NCBI RefSeq assembly: GCF_023195755.1
Contig: NZ_CP096203.1
Span: forward strand, 2,108,001 to 2,172,000
Length of the DNA stretch: 64,000 bases
Source: Chryseobacterium nepalense
Lineage (GTDB): Bacteria > Bacteroidota > Bacteroidia > Flavobacteriales > Weeksellaceae
Reading direction: 5' to 3'
Shown here: piece by piece, positions 18,153 through 27,560 of the stretch
How the letters are laid out: every line of letters begins with the position of its first letter
How positions within the stretch are numbered: position 1 is the first letter of the stretch
Translations under genes and position numbers: made by a program
The notes under the pieces: model-generated
The model's database searches: none
The model's input: only the letters and a program-made list of their open reading frames with translations
What the model was told of the DNA's origin: nothing

Positions 18153-18311
18153 ATGAGTAAAAGAACATTCCAGCCATCAGAAAGAAAAAGAAGAAACAAA
18201 CACGGTTTCAGAGAAAGAATGTCTACGCCAAATGGAAGAAGAGTTTTGGCTGCGAGAAGAGCTAAAGGCAGAAAGAGTTTAACTGTAAGTGCATCACGCG
18301 CTAAGAGATAA
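18153..18311 (+). CDS. rpmH: Ribosomal protein bL34
   Basis: A 52-aa, very basic protein of the large ribosomal subunit. It begins [20 protein letters not shown], continues with the family's [20 protein letters not shown] core and ends in SASRAKR. Its own promoter and a strong terminator make it a single-gene unit, divergent from nrnA. rnpA and dnaA, its neighbours in many other bacteria, are not here. Confidence 0.97.
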   Translation: MSKRTFQPSERKRRNKHGFRERMSTPNGRRVLAARRAKGRKSLTVSASRAKR

Positions 18312-18335
18312 TCTTTTTATTATCATATACAAATC

Positions 18336-18362
18336 ATGCTTGAAAAGAAGTTTTTCAGGCAT
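18336..18362 (+). terminator. Rho-independent terminator of rpmH
   Basis: An 11-bp stem with one G-T pair (ATGCTTGAAAA against TTTTCAGGCAT) and a T run, 25 nt past the stop. Confidence 0.85.
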
Positions 18363-18464
18363 TTTTTGTTGTTAAAATTTCCTAAAATTTAGGTTTTTTA
18401 CCCTTCTTTTTCCTATTTTTAAAATCTGAAAAAATTTTAGAAAAAGTATTTTTAAAACTGAATT

Positions 18465-19175
18465 ATGCCACATACACATATTGCCGGAGACAACATCATC
18501 AGCCTGCAGCACGCCAAGATTGCACAGAAAAATTTCACAGTGCTTTCTGATGTGAATCTGAACATTAAGAAAGGACGTTTCTGCTATCTTATCGGAAAGA
18601 CAGGCTCAGGAAAAAGTTCACTGCTGAAAACATTGTACGGGCATATTCCTTTAGCTTCAGGGCATGGAGCCGTAGTAGGCTTTGACCTGGCGAAGCTGAG
18701 AGCTTCCGATGTTCCGAATCTGAGAAGAAAACTGGGAATTGTTTTCCAGGATTTTCAGCTGCTTTCTGACAGAACGGTCGAAAAAAACCTGAAATTTGTA
18801 CTGGAAGCAACAGGATGGAGCGACAAAGTAAAAATGGAAGACCGCATCAATGAGGTTTTGGGAAGTGTAAACATGAAGAGCAAAAAACACAAAATGCCTC
18901 ATGAGCTTTCCGGTGGAGAACAGCAGCGTGTTGCCATTGCGAGAGCTCTTCTTAACCATCCGGATCTTATTCTTGCAGATGAGCCTACAGGAAACCTGGA
19001 CCCCGAAACATCCAACGAAATTATGACGCTTTTAAAGCAAGTAGCTTTGGAAAACGGAGCTGCCGTGGTAATGGCAACCCATGATTATCACATGATTCAG
19101 AATTTCCCCGGAGAAGCGATTAGATGTGAAGATGGGAAAGTTTCTGTACTGGATACAGCGGAATTGTTTGAATAA
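18465..19175 (+). CDS. ftsE: Cell-division ABC ATPase FtsE
   Basis: A 236-aa ABC ATPase. With FtsX it controls septal peptidoglycan hydrolysis. Walker A is GKTGSGKSS at 44-52, the Q-loop is in GIVFQDFQLLSDRTV (an FtsE-like sequence), the signature is LSGGEQQR, Walker B is LILADEPTGNLD, and the switch histidine is in ATHDYH. No ftsX is adjacent, which I believe is usual in this phylum. The 3' end converges with trmN6, 28 nt apart, with no terminator between them. Confidence 0.9.
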   Translation: MPHTHIAGDNIISLQHAKIAQKNFTVLSDVNLNIKKGRFCYLIGKTGSGKSSLLKTLYGHIPLASGHGAVVGFDLAKLRASDVPNLRRKLGIVFQDFQLLSDRTVEKNLKFVLEATGWSDKVKMEDRINEVLGSVNMKSKKHKMPHELSGGEQQRVAIARALLNHPDLILADEPTGNLDPETSNEIMTLLKQVALENGAAVVMATHDYHMIQNFPGEAIRCEDGKVSVLDTAELFE

Positions 19176-19203
19176 AGATAATTTAGCGAATAAGTTATTA
19201 TTT

Positions 19204-19908
19204 TCACTTTTTAACCTCTTTAAAAACATGAAACTCTTGGGTGAGTTCAAGATATTGGTCCGAGTATTGTCTCGGACTTTTTTCTATAATAAACTCTGAT
19301 TCTTCCAGTGATTTTTCCGTTAAAGAAAACTCGAGAATAATCCTTTTAACATTTGAATTTACAATACCTAAAATATTAATTTTACGCACTAAAAACAAAT
19401 GATTTTCTTCAGCTATAGCCACAAAGTCGCGCCCCGCTTCAACAGGGATGATGACTGAAAAAATTCCATTTTTTGAAAGAAGTGTTGAAGATTTTGAAAT
19501 TAGCTGACGAAAGTTTAATTCTACAGTTTGTCTTGCGATTTTATCTTTTTCAGAATCTGATGCTTCAAAATAAGGCGGATTAGAAACAATTAAATCAAAC
19601 CTTTCATGCGTTTCAAATTCTTTAAAATCCTGATGCACATTTTCCAATCTGGAAGAAAATGGTGAGTTTTCAAAATTAATTTTAGTAAGATCTGCCGCTT
19701 GTTTATTAATATCAATCCCAAAGAACTTGGCTTCAGGATTCCTCTGGGCCAGCATTAAGGAAATCAGGCCCGTTCCTGTTCCGATTTCGAGAACATTGAG
19801 CGCATGGTTACTATTTGCCAAAGCGCCAAGCAAAACACCGTCTGTTCCTACCCGGAAGACCTCTTTTGACTGCTGAATAACAAATTGTTTAAACGTAAAT
19901 GATTTCAC
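19204..19908 (-). CDS. trmN6: tRNA1(Val) A37 N6-methyltransferase
   Basis: A 234-aa SAM-dependent methyltransferase of the TrmN6 (YfiC) group. It methylates N6 of A37 in tRNA-Val. The SAM motif is LEIGTGTGLISL, and the N6-adenine methylase motif NPPY is at 110-113. The start is a GTG that overlaps the histidine-kinase stop codon by 1 nt, so the gene is translationally coupled. It is last in the ribE-kinase-trmN6 operon. The exact tRNA target is by family analogy. Confidence 0.88.
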   Translation of the reverse strand: MKSFTFKQFVIQQSKEVFRVGTDGVLLGALANSNHALNVLEIGTGTGLISLMLAQRNPEAKFFGIDINKQAADLTKINFENSPFSSRLENVHQDFKEFETHERFDLIVSNPPYFEASDSEKDKIARQTVELNFRQLISKSSTLLSKNGIFSVIIPVEAGRDFVAIAEENHLFLVRKINILGIVNSNVKRIILEFSLTEKSLEESEFIIEKSPRQYSDQYLELTQEFHVFKEVKK

Positions 19909-21362
19909 TATAAATTCGTAGGCAAAGTAATGGTGAACGTAGAACCTTTTCCTACCTCGGATTTTACGATAATTTCTCCTTTATAATCTTCAACCATTTT
20001 TCTGACCATGGACAAACCTAAGCCCATCCCGCTATTTTTAGAAGTAAAATTCGGTTCAAAGATTCTTTCGTAAATATTTTCGGGAATTCCGATTCCGTTA
20101 TCCTGAACAGAAATCATGACTCTCCTCTGATGCTGTTCTACATCAACATTAATAATTAATTTTCTCTCATCGCTTTCTGCCTGCTTTGCATTAGTAACAA
20201 GATTGGTAATAATTCTGGACAGATAAATCCTGTCCATATTGATCATAATATTACTTTTATTGGAATGCATAAATATGCTGTCATCATTAAAAACCCGGAG
20301 AATATCTTCTACTTCATTATTCAGGTTGATGATTTCATTGTTTTTCTCCGGAAGTTTGGCAAATTCGGAAAACGCAGAGGCAACCGTAGCAATAAGATCA
20401 ATCTGATCAACCATGGTCTTGCTCATTTGTTTTACCTTTTCCCTGATATTCGGATCTTCCGGGTCAAATTTTCTTTCAAAATTCTGAATGGTCAGTTTCA
20501 TTGGCGTCAGTGGATTTTTCACTTCGTGCGCTACTTGTTTTGCCATTTCCCTCCAGGCTTCTTCAGATGCTTTAAAACGAAGTCTTTCTTTCTGATCCTG
20601 AATCTGAAGAATCATTCTGTTATAAGCTCTAGCCAAAGCATTTAGCTCATCGTTTTTATAATATCGGATCGGCCGCATTTCATTTTCAAACAGGGTGATC
20701 CTTGTAATCATATCTGAAAATTTGGTAATATTTTTAGCTAAATTGTTAGACATCACCCAGCTGAACCATACACTGAAAAGGATTAAAAAGACATCAACAA
20801 GAATAATGTATTTTACGTAGATATTAAGAACATCAAGATAAGCTGATTCATTGTGATACAGAGGAATATACACAATAGCGATCGGTTCAAGATCATTATT
20901 TTTCAACAAAAGATAAGATGAAGTAAGCACAGCATCTTTAGAGGCATCATATCCTTTGATATCCACTCTGGTTTTGGTTGAAAGAATCCTGTTAACAATA
21001 TTGATCGGAATCTTTTTCTGTTCTACCAGGCTCTCTTCTTTATTTGAAAGTAAATAATTTCCCTTTAAGTCGTATAAAATAATGTCGTGCTGATTGATGT
21101 CTGCAATCTCGAAGATTTTGTTTTCGAGAAGACTTGGAAGATCTTGTGTCTCCGTATGTTTCATGCTTACGGCATAATCCAGATACCGGATCACCGCTCC
21201 CGTTTTTTCCTGCATGTCAATTCTGCTTTTCGTAATTGAATTTTCCCTTAAAACGAAATAAGGGACCAGCGAAGAAGCAACTACACTTAAAAGACACACC
21301 AATAAGAATCCGAAAAAGACACGGTTCCTAAGGCTATATCCTTTGTACATACCCATTGACAT
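19908..21362 (-). CDS. Membrane sensor histidine kinase with HAMP domain
   Basis: A 484-aa sensor kinase. One transmembrane helix is at about 13-37 and a second at about 184-206, bracketing a roughly 145-residue periplasmic sensor domain. A HAMP linker follows, then the dimerisation domain with His279 in AHEVKNPLTPMK (NtrY-like spelling). The ATPase domain has TNLVTNAKQA, DNGIGIP and GMGLGLSM. No response regulator lies nearby. The first ATG overlaps the end of ribE by 29 nt; later ATGs at 21356 and 21350 also overlap it. Confidence 0.9.
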   Translation of the reverse strand: MSMGMYKGYSLRNRVFFGFLLVCLLSVVASSLVPYFVLRENSITKSRIDMQEKTGAVIRYLDYAVSMKHTETQDLPSLLENKIFEIADINQHDIILYDLKGNYLLSNKEESLVEQKKIPINIVNRILSTKTRVDIKGYDASKDAVLTSSYLLLKNNDLEPIAIVYIPLYHNESAYLDVLNIYVKYIILVDVFLILFSVWFSWVMSNNLAKNITKFSDMITRITLFENEMRPIRYYKNDELNALARAYNRMILQIQDQKERLRFKASEEAWREMAKQVAHEVKNPLTPMKLTIQNFERKFDPEDPNIREKVKQMSKTMVDQIDLIATVASAFSEFAKLPEKNNEIINLNNEVEDILRVFNDDSIFMHSNKSNIMINMDRIYLSRIITNLVTNAKQAESDERKLIINVDVEQHQRRVMISVQDNGIGIPENIYERIFEPNFTSKNSGMGLGLSMVRKMVEDYKGEIIVKSEVGKGSTFTITLPTNL

Positions 21363-21948
21363 TCTGTTTATTAATTAACCTAGCAATATACTTACCAATT
21401 ATGTCGAATTCTAAATTAACTTTATCTCCTTTTCTTAAATACTGCATATTGGTAAATTCCCAGGTATAAGGAATAATAGCAACGGAAAATTGATGATCTT
21501 CACTTTTAGCAACGGTAAGACTGATTCCGTTTACCGTAATAGAACCCTGAGGAACCGTTACAAAACCGCCGGTATTATCATACGAAATGGTAATAAAATA
21601 ACTTCCGTCTTTATTTTCGATATTTACAACTTCTCCGGTTTTATCAACGTGGCCCTGTACGATGTGACCGTCCAGACGTTCGTCCATTTTCATGCACCGT
21701 TCAAGATTTACTACAGTGCCTTGCTCCCATTTCCCCAGATTTGTTTTTTCTAAGGTTTCATGGATTGCCGTTACCACATATTGATCTCCTTCGATCTTTA
21801 CAACCGTAAGACAACAACCGTTATGCGCTAAGCTCTGATCGATTTTCAGTTCACTCGTAAAAGGACAGGTTAATGTAAAATCAATATTGCTTCCGTTTTC
21901 TTCTATCTTCTCAATTACCCCTACCGCTTCAATTATTCCTGTAAACAT
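21334..21948 (-). CDS. ribE: Riboflavin synthase
   Basis: Dismutates two 6,7-dimethyl-8-ribityllumazine molecules to riboflavin. The 204-aa protein shows the N-terminal MFTGIIE signature and two lumazine-binding repeats (HNGCCLTV in the first, VNGISLTV in the second), as in the trimeric alpha-subunit enzyme. Its promoter is shared as a divergent pair with pdxA. It heads an operon with a histidine kinase and trmN6; the other riboflavin genes are not in the window. Confidence 0.96.
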   Translation of the reverse strand: MFTGIIEAVGVIEKIEENGSNIDFTLTCPFTSELKIDQSLAHNGCCLTVVKIEGDQYVVTAIHETLEKTNLGKWEQGTVVNLERCMKMDERLDGHIVQGHVDKTGEVVNIENKDGSYFITISYDNTGGFVTVPQGSITVNGISLTVAKSEDHQFSVAIIPYTWEFTNMQYLRKGDKVNLEFDIIGKYIARLINKQNVNGYVQRI

Positions 21949-21960
21949 ATTATTTTTTGC

Positions 21961-21968
21961 TAAATTTG
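21961..21968 (+). promoter_or_regulatory. TAnnTTTG promoter of pdxA
   Basis: TAAATTTG, 29 nt before the pdxA ATG. It lies within the 49-bp gap between the divergent ribE and pdxA, so its upstream half overlaps the start of ribE. Confidence 0.7.
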
Positions 21969-21983
21969 TAGTTTATTAATCTT

Positions 21984-21991
21984 CAAAGATA
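21984..21991 (-). promoter_or_regulatory. TAnnTTTG promoter of the ribE operon
   Basis: On the minus strand TATCTTTG, 35 nt before the ribE ATG. It faces the pdxA promoter across 15 bp, so the two should interfere. Confidence 0.7.
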
Positions 21992-21997
21992 ATCAAA

Positions 21998-23089
21998 ATG
22001 AGCCCAAAAAACCATAAAGTACGAGTAGGAATTTCAATAGGAGATTTCAATGGCATCGGTCCGGAAATCATCATGAAGTCCCTAGCAGACAAAACCATTA
22101 CGGATTTTTTCACCCCTGTGATTTTTGGCTCGGGAAAATTATTCACTTTTCAGAAAAACATTTTCAAGCTGAATCTGAATTTCAACTATATCAATGAAGC
22201 ATCTCAGGCGCAGGCAGGAAAACTGAATATGGTGAATCTTGTGAAGGAAAACTCTGTGGTAGAACTAGGCACACCAACAGAAGAATCCACCAAAATGGCT
22301 ATTGATTCTCTTGAGGCAGCAACTGAAGCCTTACTAAAAGGAGAGATTGATGTTCTGGTAACCGCACCGATCAACAAGGATGAAATGGTAAAAATGGGCT
22401 TTAAACATGCCGGACATACCGGATATTTTGAAGAGAAATTCAATAAGAAAGGCTTAATGTTCCTGGTAACGGAAGACTTAAAGGTAGCTGTACTGACACA
22501 CCATATTCCAATTGCACAGGTGGCTGAAAATATTTCCAAGGAAAAAATTAAAAAACAGATCCGGGTTTTAAACCAGACTTTAATTGAAGATTTTAATATT
22601 TCAAAACCAAAAATTGCTGTTTTAGGCTTAAATCCACATGCAGGTGACGGCGGTGTGATTGGAAAAGAAGAAATTGAAATCATTGCTCCGGCTATCAAAG
22701 AGCTTTCAGATAATGGAGTTCTTGCATTTGGACCCTTCCCTGCCGACAGCTTTTTTCAACCGGAAAAATATAAAAGTTTTGACGCGGTTTTAGCGATGTA
22801 TCACGATCAGGGTTTAGCTCCATTTAAAACCTTAGCTTACGAAGAAGGTGTAAATTATACTGCCGGGCTTCCTTTTATCAGAACATCACCGGACCATGGC
22901 ACAGCCTACGATATTGCAGGAAAAAACATTGCGGATGAGCGTAGTTTTAGCGAAGCCATCTTTACTGCTATTAAAATTTTTAGGAACAGAAGCGAATACA
23001 ATGATCTGATGAGTAACCGACTGCAGCCGAGAAAAATGGTTGTAGATAACGGAATAGATGAAGATTTACCTGATGAAACCGAAGCGTAA
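21998..23089 (+). CDS. pdxA: 4-hydroxythreonine-4-phosphate dehydrogenase
   Basis: NAD-dependent oxidation and decarboxylation of 4-phosphohydroxy-threonine in pyridoxal 5'-phosphate synthesis. The 363-aa protein has the N-terminal GDFNGIGPEI, TAPINKDE, the metal-site histidines in HAGHTGYFEE and AMYHDQGLAPFK, and RTSPDHGTAYDIAGK. Length and motifs fit the family throughout. The next gene, yceD, has its own promoter. Confidence 0.97.
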   Translation: MSPKNHKVRVGISIGDFNGIGPEIIMKSLADKTITDFFTPVIFGSGKLFTFQKNIFKLNLNFNYINEASQAQAGKLNMVNLVKENSVVELGTPTEESTKMAIDSLEAATEALLKGEIDVLVTAPINKDEMVKMGFKHAGHTGYFEEKFNKKGLMFLVTEDLKVAVLTHHIPIAQVAENISKEKIKKQIRVLNQTLIEDFNISKPKIAVLGLNPHAGDGGVIGKEEIEIIAPAIKELSDNGVLAFGPFPADSFFQPEKYKSFDAVLAMYHDQGLAPFKTLAYEEGVNYTAGLPFIRTSPDHGTAYDIAGKNIADERSFSEAIFTAIKIFRNRSEYNDLMSNRLQPRKMVVDNGIDEDLPDETEA

Positions 23090-23153
23090 ATCTTCAATTG
23101 GAATTTTAAGTTAATTTGTTTTAGAATTTATTTGTTATTATAAAAAAATTGCA

Positions 23154-23161
23154 TATTTTTG
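23154..23161 (+). promoter_or_regulatory. TAnnTTTG promoter of yceD-rpmF
   Basis: TATTTTTG with an upstream TTTG at 23131-23134, spacing 19 bp, and 12 nt before the ATG at 23174. An in-frame TTG at 23159 is part of this element. Confidence 0.8.
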
Positions 23162-23173
23162 CACACTCATTTT

Positions 23174-23695
23174 ATGGACAAGTTAAGAAACTATGACGTA
23201 AGCTTTTCCGGACTAAAAACCGGCAAGCACGAGTTCAGGTTTGAGATAAATAAAGAGTTCTTTCAATTATTTGATACTGAACAGGAATTTACAAATCCCA
23301 GGATTTCAGTAGATGTTCTACTCGACAAACATTCTACGTTTCTGGAGTTTGAGATCAAAGTAAATGGTACGGTAGAGCTTGTTTGCGACATTACAAACGA
23401 GAATTTCGATCATCCTATTGAAAATGAGATCAAGGTATTGGTAAAATTCGGGGAAGAATATGATGACAGCGAGGAAGATGTTATTACAATTCCTTCCAGT
23501 GATCATGCGTTTAACGTGGCACAATTAATTTATGAAAACGTTGCGCTTTCCATTCCTATGAAAAAAATATCACCGAATGTAAGTGATGAAGATCTCGCAA
23601 TCCTTGAGAAGTTCAGTCCCAAAGAAAGTGAAGAAGAAGAACATGAAAGCGACCCGAGATGGGACGCATTAAAAAATTTGAAGAATAAAAATTAA
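23174..23695 (+). CDS. YceD/DUF177 family protein
   Basis: A 173-aa protein of the DUF177 family, linked in other bacteria to 23S rRNA metabolism and almost always encoded next to rpmF, as here. It has the N-terminal DVSFSGLKTGKHEF, a central LVCDITNENFDH (this branch appears to keep one of the usual cysteines), and an acidic C-terminus ending with the typical DPRWDALKNL. The frame extends upstream to a TTG inside the promoter; I use the ATG at 23174. Confidence 0.9.
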   Translation: MDKLRNYDVSFSGLKTGKHEFRFEINKEFFQLFDTEQEFTNPRISVDVLLDKHSTFLEFEIKVNGTVELVCDITNENFDHPIENEIKVLVKFGEEYDDSEEDVITIPSSDHAFNVAQLIYENVALSIPMKKISPNVSDEDLAILEKFSPKESEEEEHESDPRWDALKNLKNKN

Positions 23696-23754
23696 ATAGT
23701 TTAATGATGAGATGATGAATCTCATCGCTCATCAATTAAAAAAGTTATTAGAAA

Positions 23755-23958
23755 ATGGCACATCCAAAGAGAAGACAATCGTCTACAAGAAGAGATAAGA
23801 GAAGAACTCACTACAAAGCTGTAGTTCCTCAATTAGCTAAAGATGCAACAACAGGAGAGCTTCATTTATACCACAGAGCTCACTGGCATGAAGGAAAATT
23901 ATACTACAGAGGTAAAGTAGTATTGGAAAAAGAAGTAGCAACTACTGAAGAAAACTAA
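23755..23958 (+). CDS. rpmF: Ribosomal protein bL32
   Basis: A 67-aa protein of the large ribosomal subunit, starting [20 protein letters not shown]. Many bL32 proteins carry four zinc-binding cysteines; this one has none, so it is a zinc-independent form. It is downstream of yceD by 59 nt and ends at a strong terminator. Confidence 0.97.
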   Translation: MAHPKRRQSSTRRDKRRTHYKAVVPQLAKDATTGELHLYHRAHWHEGKLYYRGKVVLEKEVATTEEN

Positions 23959-23994
23959 GAGTCGCTTTCCTCCGGAAAACACTCGATTTAATAC

Positions 23995-24031
23995 AAAAAC
24001 CGCCCGATTTTTATAAAATTTGGCGGTTTTT
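23995..24031 (+). terminator. Rho-independent terminator of yceD-rpmF
   Basis: A 10-bp stem (AAAAACCGCC/GGCGGTTTTT), with further A/T pairing inside and a T run. The accB promoter begins 23 nt later. Confidence 0.85.
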
Positions 24032-24054
24032 TGTTGTTTTTTACTATTTTTTGG

Positions 24055-24062
24055 TATCTTTG
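24055..24062 (+). promoter_or_regulatory. TAnnTTTG promoter of accB
   Basis: TATCTTTG, 23 nt before the ATG at 24086. TTG at 24034-24036 with an 18-bp spacer can act as the -33 element. Confidence 0.75.
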
Positions 24063-24085
24063 GCTCAAAATCAAATATCAATTTT

Positions 24086-24571
24086 ATGGACATTAAAGAC
24101 ATACAAAATCTTATTAAGTTTGTGTCTAAAGCAGAAGTTTCTGAAGTAAAATACAAAACCAAAGATTTCGAAATCACTATTAAAACTCCATTAGCGGGTA
24201 GCGAAGTTGCTTATGCTCAACCTGCAGTGTATCACACTGCTCCTCAACAGGTAGCTGCTGCACCTGCACCGGCTGCTACTCCTGCAGCTGCACCGGCCGA
24301 AAAAGCCGAAGCATCATCTGATGAAAGTAAATATGTGACTATCAAGTCTCCAATGATCGGAACTTTCTACAGAAAACCATCTCCGGATAAAGATGTATTT
24401 GTGAACGTTGGCGACGAAGTTTCTATTGGTAAAACGGTTTGTGTAATCGAAGCAATGAAATTATTCAACCAGATTGAATCTGAAGTAAGCGGAAAAATCG
24501 TTAAGATTTTGGTAGATGATTCTTCTCCTGTAGAATATGATCAACCTTTATTCTTAGTAGATCCATCATAA
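24086..24571 (+). CDS. accB: Biotin carboxyl carrier protein of acetyl-CoA carboxylase
   Basis: Carries carboxybiotin between AccC and the AccAD transferase in the first step of fatty-acid synthesis. The 161-aa protein has an N-terminal helical part (about 1-35), an Ala/Pro-rich flexible linker (about 45-75), and a biotinyl domain with Lys125 in [10 protein letters not shown]. The reading frame runs back to 24020 through the terminator and promoter; the ATG at 24086 gives the family N-terminus [10 protein letters not shown]. accC follows after 104 nt. Confidence 0.95.
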   Translation: MDIKDIQNLIKFVSKAEVSEVKYKTKDFEITIKTPLAGSEVAYAQPAVYHTAPQQVAAAPAPAATPAAAPAEKAEASSDESKYVTIKSPMIGTFYRKPSPDKDVFVNVGDEVSIGKTVCVIEAMKLFNQIESEVSGKIVKILVDDSSPVEYDQPLFLVDPS

Positions 24572-24575
24572 TTTA

Positions 24576-24610
24576 GTTAGAAGTTAGAAGTTAGAAGATA
24601 GAAGTTAGAT
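24576..24610. repeat. GTTAGAA heptamer array between accB and accC
   Basis: Five heptamers in a row: three perfect GTTAGAA copies, then GATAGAA and GTTAGAT. They are followed by AACTAAC, which can pair with the last unit. It resembles the TTAGATG repeat upstream of leuS. Confidence 0.7.
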
Positions 24611-24675
24611 AACTAACTTTTAAGTTTCGTACTCATGTCTAATTTTCAAATTATCTAATTTTCAAATTAAAGAAG

Positions 24676-26031
24676 ATGTTCAAAAAAATATTAATAGCCA
24701 ATCGTGGCGAAATTGCAATGCGTATTTTACGTACTTGTAAAGAAATGGGGATTAAAACGGTAGCGGTTTATTCAACTGCAGACAAAGACAGTCTTCACGT
24801 AAGATTTGCAGACGAAGCGGTTTGTATCGGCCCCGCAATGAGCAAAGACTCATACCTTAAAATTCCTAATATTATTGCTGCTGCTGAAATTACCAATGCA
24901 GACGCCATTCACCCGGGTTACGGTTTCTTATCCGAAAACGCCAACTTCTCCAGAATCTGCCAGAAAAACGGTATTAAATTTATTGGTGCCACTCCTGAAC
25001 AGATTGAGAAAATGGGAGATAAAGCAAATGCTAAGGCAACCATGAAAGCTGCCGGTGTACCTTGTGTACCGGGTTCTGACGGCCTGATCGAATCTTATGA
25101 ACATGCTGTAAAGATTGCTGAAGAAACAGGTTATCCTGTAATGATCAAAGCAACTGCCGGTGGTGGTGGAAAAGGAATGAGAGCAGTATGGAAAGCTGAA
25201 GATCTGAAAGACCACTGGGAATCTGCGATTCAGGAAGCTGTAGCAGCATTTGGAAACGGAGGCATGTACATGGAAAAGCTGATCGAAGAGCCCAGACATA
25301 TTGAAATCCAGGTTGCTGGTGACCAATTTGGTAAAGCCTGTCATCTTTCTGAGAGAGACTGTTCTGTTCAGAGAAGAAACCAAAAACTTACTGAAGAAAC
25401 ACCTTCTCCTTTTATGACAGACGAACTTCGTGAGAAAATGGGTGAAGCTGCTGTAAAGGCTGCGGAATTCATCGGCTATGAAGGAGTGGGAACTATTGAA
25501 TTCCTTGTGGACAAACACAGAAATTTCTATTTCATGGAAATGAACACAAGAATCCAGGTAGAACACCCGATCACTGAACAGGTTATTGACTATGACCTGA
25601 TCAGAGAACAGATTCTTCTGGCTGCGGGAACTCCGATTTCAGGAATTAATTATTATCCAAAATTACATTCCATCGAATGTAGAATCAATGCGGAAGATCC
25701 TTATGCTGATTTCAGACCTTCTCCGGGGAAAATTACAGGATTAAATATTCCTGGCGGACACGGGGTAAGAGTAGACACGCATGTATATTCGGGATATACC
25801 ATTCCTTCCAATTATGATTCCATGATCGCGAAACTGATCACTACGGCACAGACCCGTGAGGAAGCTATTGCCAAAATGAGAAGAGCTCTGGAAGAATTTT
25901 ATATTGAAGGAGTGAAAACAACGATTCCTTTCCACAGACAGCTGATGGATAATGAAGATTATCTTTCAGGAAATTACACTACAAAATTCATGGAAGATTT
26001 TGTAATGGATAAAAAATACGACAATCATTAA
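24676..26031 (+). CDS. accC: Biotin carboxylase of acetyl-CoA carboxylase
   Basis: ATP-dependent carboxylation of the biotin on AccB. The 451-aa protein has the N-terminal biotin-carboxylase fold ([26 protein letters not shown]), the ATP-grasp glycine loop [10 protein letters not shown], and catalytic residues in [12 protein letters not shown] and [13 protein letters not shown]. Full family length. It is probably co-transcribed with accB; a terminator follows. No accD is in the window. Confidence 0.97.
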   Translation: MFKKILIANRGEIAMRILRTCKEMGIKTVAVYSTADKDSLHVRFADEAVCIGPAMSKDSYLKIPNIIAAAEITNADAIHPGYGFLSENANFSRICQKNGIKFIGATPEQIEKMGDKANAKATMKAAGVPCVPGSDGLIESYEHAVKIAEETGYPVMIKATAGGGGKGMRAVWKAEDLKDHWESAIQEAVAAFGNGGMYMEKLIEEPRHIEIQVAGDQFGKACHLSERDCSVQRRNQKLTEETPSPFMTDELREKMGEAAVKAAEFIGYEGVGTIEFLVDKHRNFYFMEMNTRIQVEHPITEQVIDYDLIREQILLAAGTPISGINYYPKLHSIECRINAEDPYADFRPSPGKITGLNIPGGHGVRVDTHVYSGYTIPSNYDSMIAKLITTAQTREEAIAKMRRALEEFYIEGVKTTIPFHRQLMDNEDYLSGNYTTKFMEDFVMDKKYDNH

Positions 26032-26052
26032 TCTGATTTGTATATAATTTGT

Positions 26053-26073
26053 AACCGCCTCATGAAGGCGGTT
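26053..26073 (+). terminator. Rho-independent terminator of accB-accC
   Basis: An 8-bp stem (AACCGCCT/AGGCGGTT), loop CATGA, then an eight-T run, 21 nt past accC. Confidence 0.9.
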
Positions 26074-26287
26074 TTTTTTCAGCATTAAAAAAACTTTGTC
26101 AAAGTTGTCACCACAATCTTTTAAATTAACAAATATTAAAATTCATATTTTTAAAGATAGAATAACTGTAACGGATTATTTGCAGTAGCAATATTTTCTG
26201 ATTCGGTTTTCTTAGAGGATTAAAAGTTCTTAAAATCCTTTCTTTTTCAGCATGAGATTTCTGTTTAGTCATCTCATTAATAATGTT

Positions 26288-26295
26288 TACATTTG
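26288..26295 (+). promoter_or_regulatory. TAnnTTTG promoter of rocD
   Basis: TACATTTG, 15 nt before the ATG at 26311. An in-frame TTG at 26293 is part of it. It is also the best candidate promoter for the glycosyltransferase genes downstream. Confidence 0.7.
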
Positions 26296-26310
26296 CGCAA
26301 AATCAAATAT

Positions 26311-27558
26311 ATGTCAACAGCAGAAATTGTAAAAGATTCCCAATATTTTATCGACCTTGAAGACAAACACGGCGCTCACAACTACCACCCTCTTCCCGTG
26401 GTACTGGAAAACGGAGAAGGTGTTTTTGTCTGGGATGTGGACGGTAAAAAGTATTATGATTTCTTATCCGCTTATTCTGCTGTCAATCAAGGACATTCTC
26501 ATCCAAAAATTGTAGAAGCTTTAGTAGAGCAGGCTAAAAAACTGGCTTTAACATCAAGAGCATTTTATAATTCCAGATTGGGAGAATACGAACAGAAGAT
26601 TACTGATCTTTTTGGTTTTGATAAAGTATTACCCATGAACTCCGGGGCAGAAGCTGTGGAAACGGCAGTAAAATTAGCCAGAAAATGGAGTTATGAAATA
26701 AAAGGCATTGCTGAAAACGCTGCAAAAATTATTGTTTGCGAAAATAATTTTCACGGAAGAACCACTACCATTGTTTCTTTTTCAAATGATCCGGATGCCA
26801 ATCAGAATTATGGACCTTTTACACCAGGCTTTATTAAAATTCCATATAATGATCTTTCTGCATTAGAAGAAGTTCTCAGCCGAGAATCAGATACGATTGC
26901 GGCATTTCTTGTAGAGCCTATCCAGGGGGAAGCGGGGGTTTATGTTCCGGATAGCGGTTTTCTGAAAGACGCCTCTGAATTGTGTAAAAAATATAATGTT
27001 CTCTTTATTGCAGATGAAGTTCAGACGGGAATTGCAAGAACAGGAAAATTGATTGCATGCCATCATGAAGATGTTCAGCCGGACATTCTTATTTTAGGCA
27101 AGGCTCTTTCCGGCGGAATGTATCCTGTTTCAGCGGTATTGGCTAATAATGAAATTATGAATGTCATCAAACCCGGCCAGCACGGTTCTACATTTGGCGG
27201 AAATCCTATTGCCTGTGCAGTAGCAGTCGCGGCACTGGACGTTGTACAGGAAGAAAAACTCTCCGAGAGAGCGGAAGAGCTTGGTAAATTATTCCGTTCT
27301 GAAATTGAAAAACTAATAGAAAAAACCGGTCTCATTACCAAAGTAAGAGGAAAAGGTCTTCTGAATGCTATTTTAATCAACGATACTCCGGAAAGTTCTA
27401 CAGCCTGGAATATCTGTTTACAATTGAAAGAAAACGGATTACTCGCCAAGCCGACCCACGGAAATATCATCAGGCTTGCGCCACCTTTAGTCATTACTGA
27501 AGAACAACTTTTAGACTGTGTGAAAATCATTGAAAAAACCATCCTTTCATTTCAGTAG
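26311..27558 (+). CDS. rocD: Ornithine-oxo-acid aminotransferase
   Basis: A PLP-dependent class III transaminase that converts ornithine plus 2-oxoglutarate to glutamate semialdehyde and glutamate. The 415-aa protein has [18 protein letters not shown] for PLP phosphate binding, NNFHGRTTT, the cofactor aspartate in FIADEVQTG and the Schiff-base lysine in [16 protein letters not shown]. The start is the ATG at 26311, because the longer frame begins with a TTG inside the promoter. A glycosyltransferase gene starts 2 nt after the stop. Confidence 0.95.
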   Translation: MSTAEIVKDSQYFIDLEDKHGAHNYHPLPVVLENGEGVFVWDVDGKKYYDFLSAYSAVNQGHSHPKIVEALVEQAKKLALTSRAFYNSRLGEYEQKITDLFGFDKVLPMNSGAEAVETAVKLARKWSYEIKGIAENAAKIIVCENNFHGRTTTIVSFSNDPDANQNYGPFTPGFIKIPYNDLSALEEVLSRESDTIAAFLVEPIQGEAGVYVPDSGFLKDASELCKKYNVLFIADEVQTGIARTGKLIACHHEDVQPDILILGKALSGGMYPVSAVLANNEIMNVIKPGQHGSTFGGNPIACAVAVAALDVVQEEKLSERAEELGKLFRSEIEKLIEKTGLITKVRGKGLLNAILINDTPESSTAWNICLQLKENGLLAKPTHGNIIRLAPPLVITEEQLLDCVKIIEKTILSFQ

Positions 27559-27560
27559 AA

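Noticed and set aside
24020..24085. N-terminal extension of AccB from 24020
   Set aside because: It runs through the rpmF terminator tail and the accB promoter, and the family N-terminus begins at 24086.
24576..24610. Possible CRISPR-like array
   Set aside because: The heptamers are directly tandem with no spacers and no cas genes are present.
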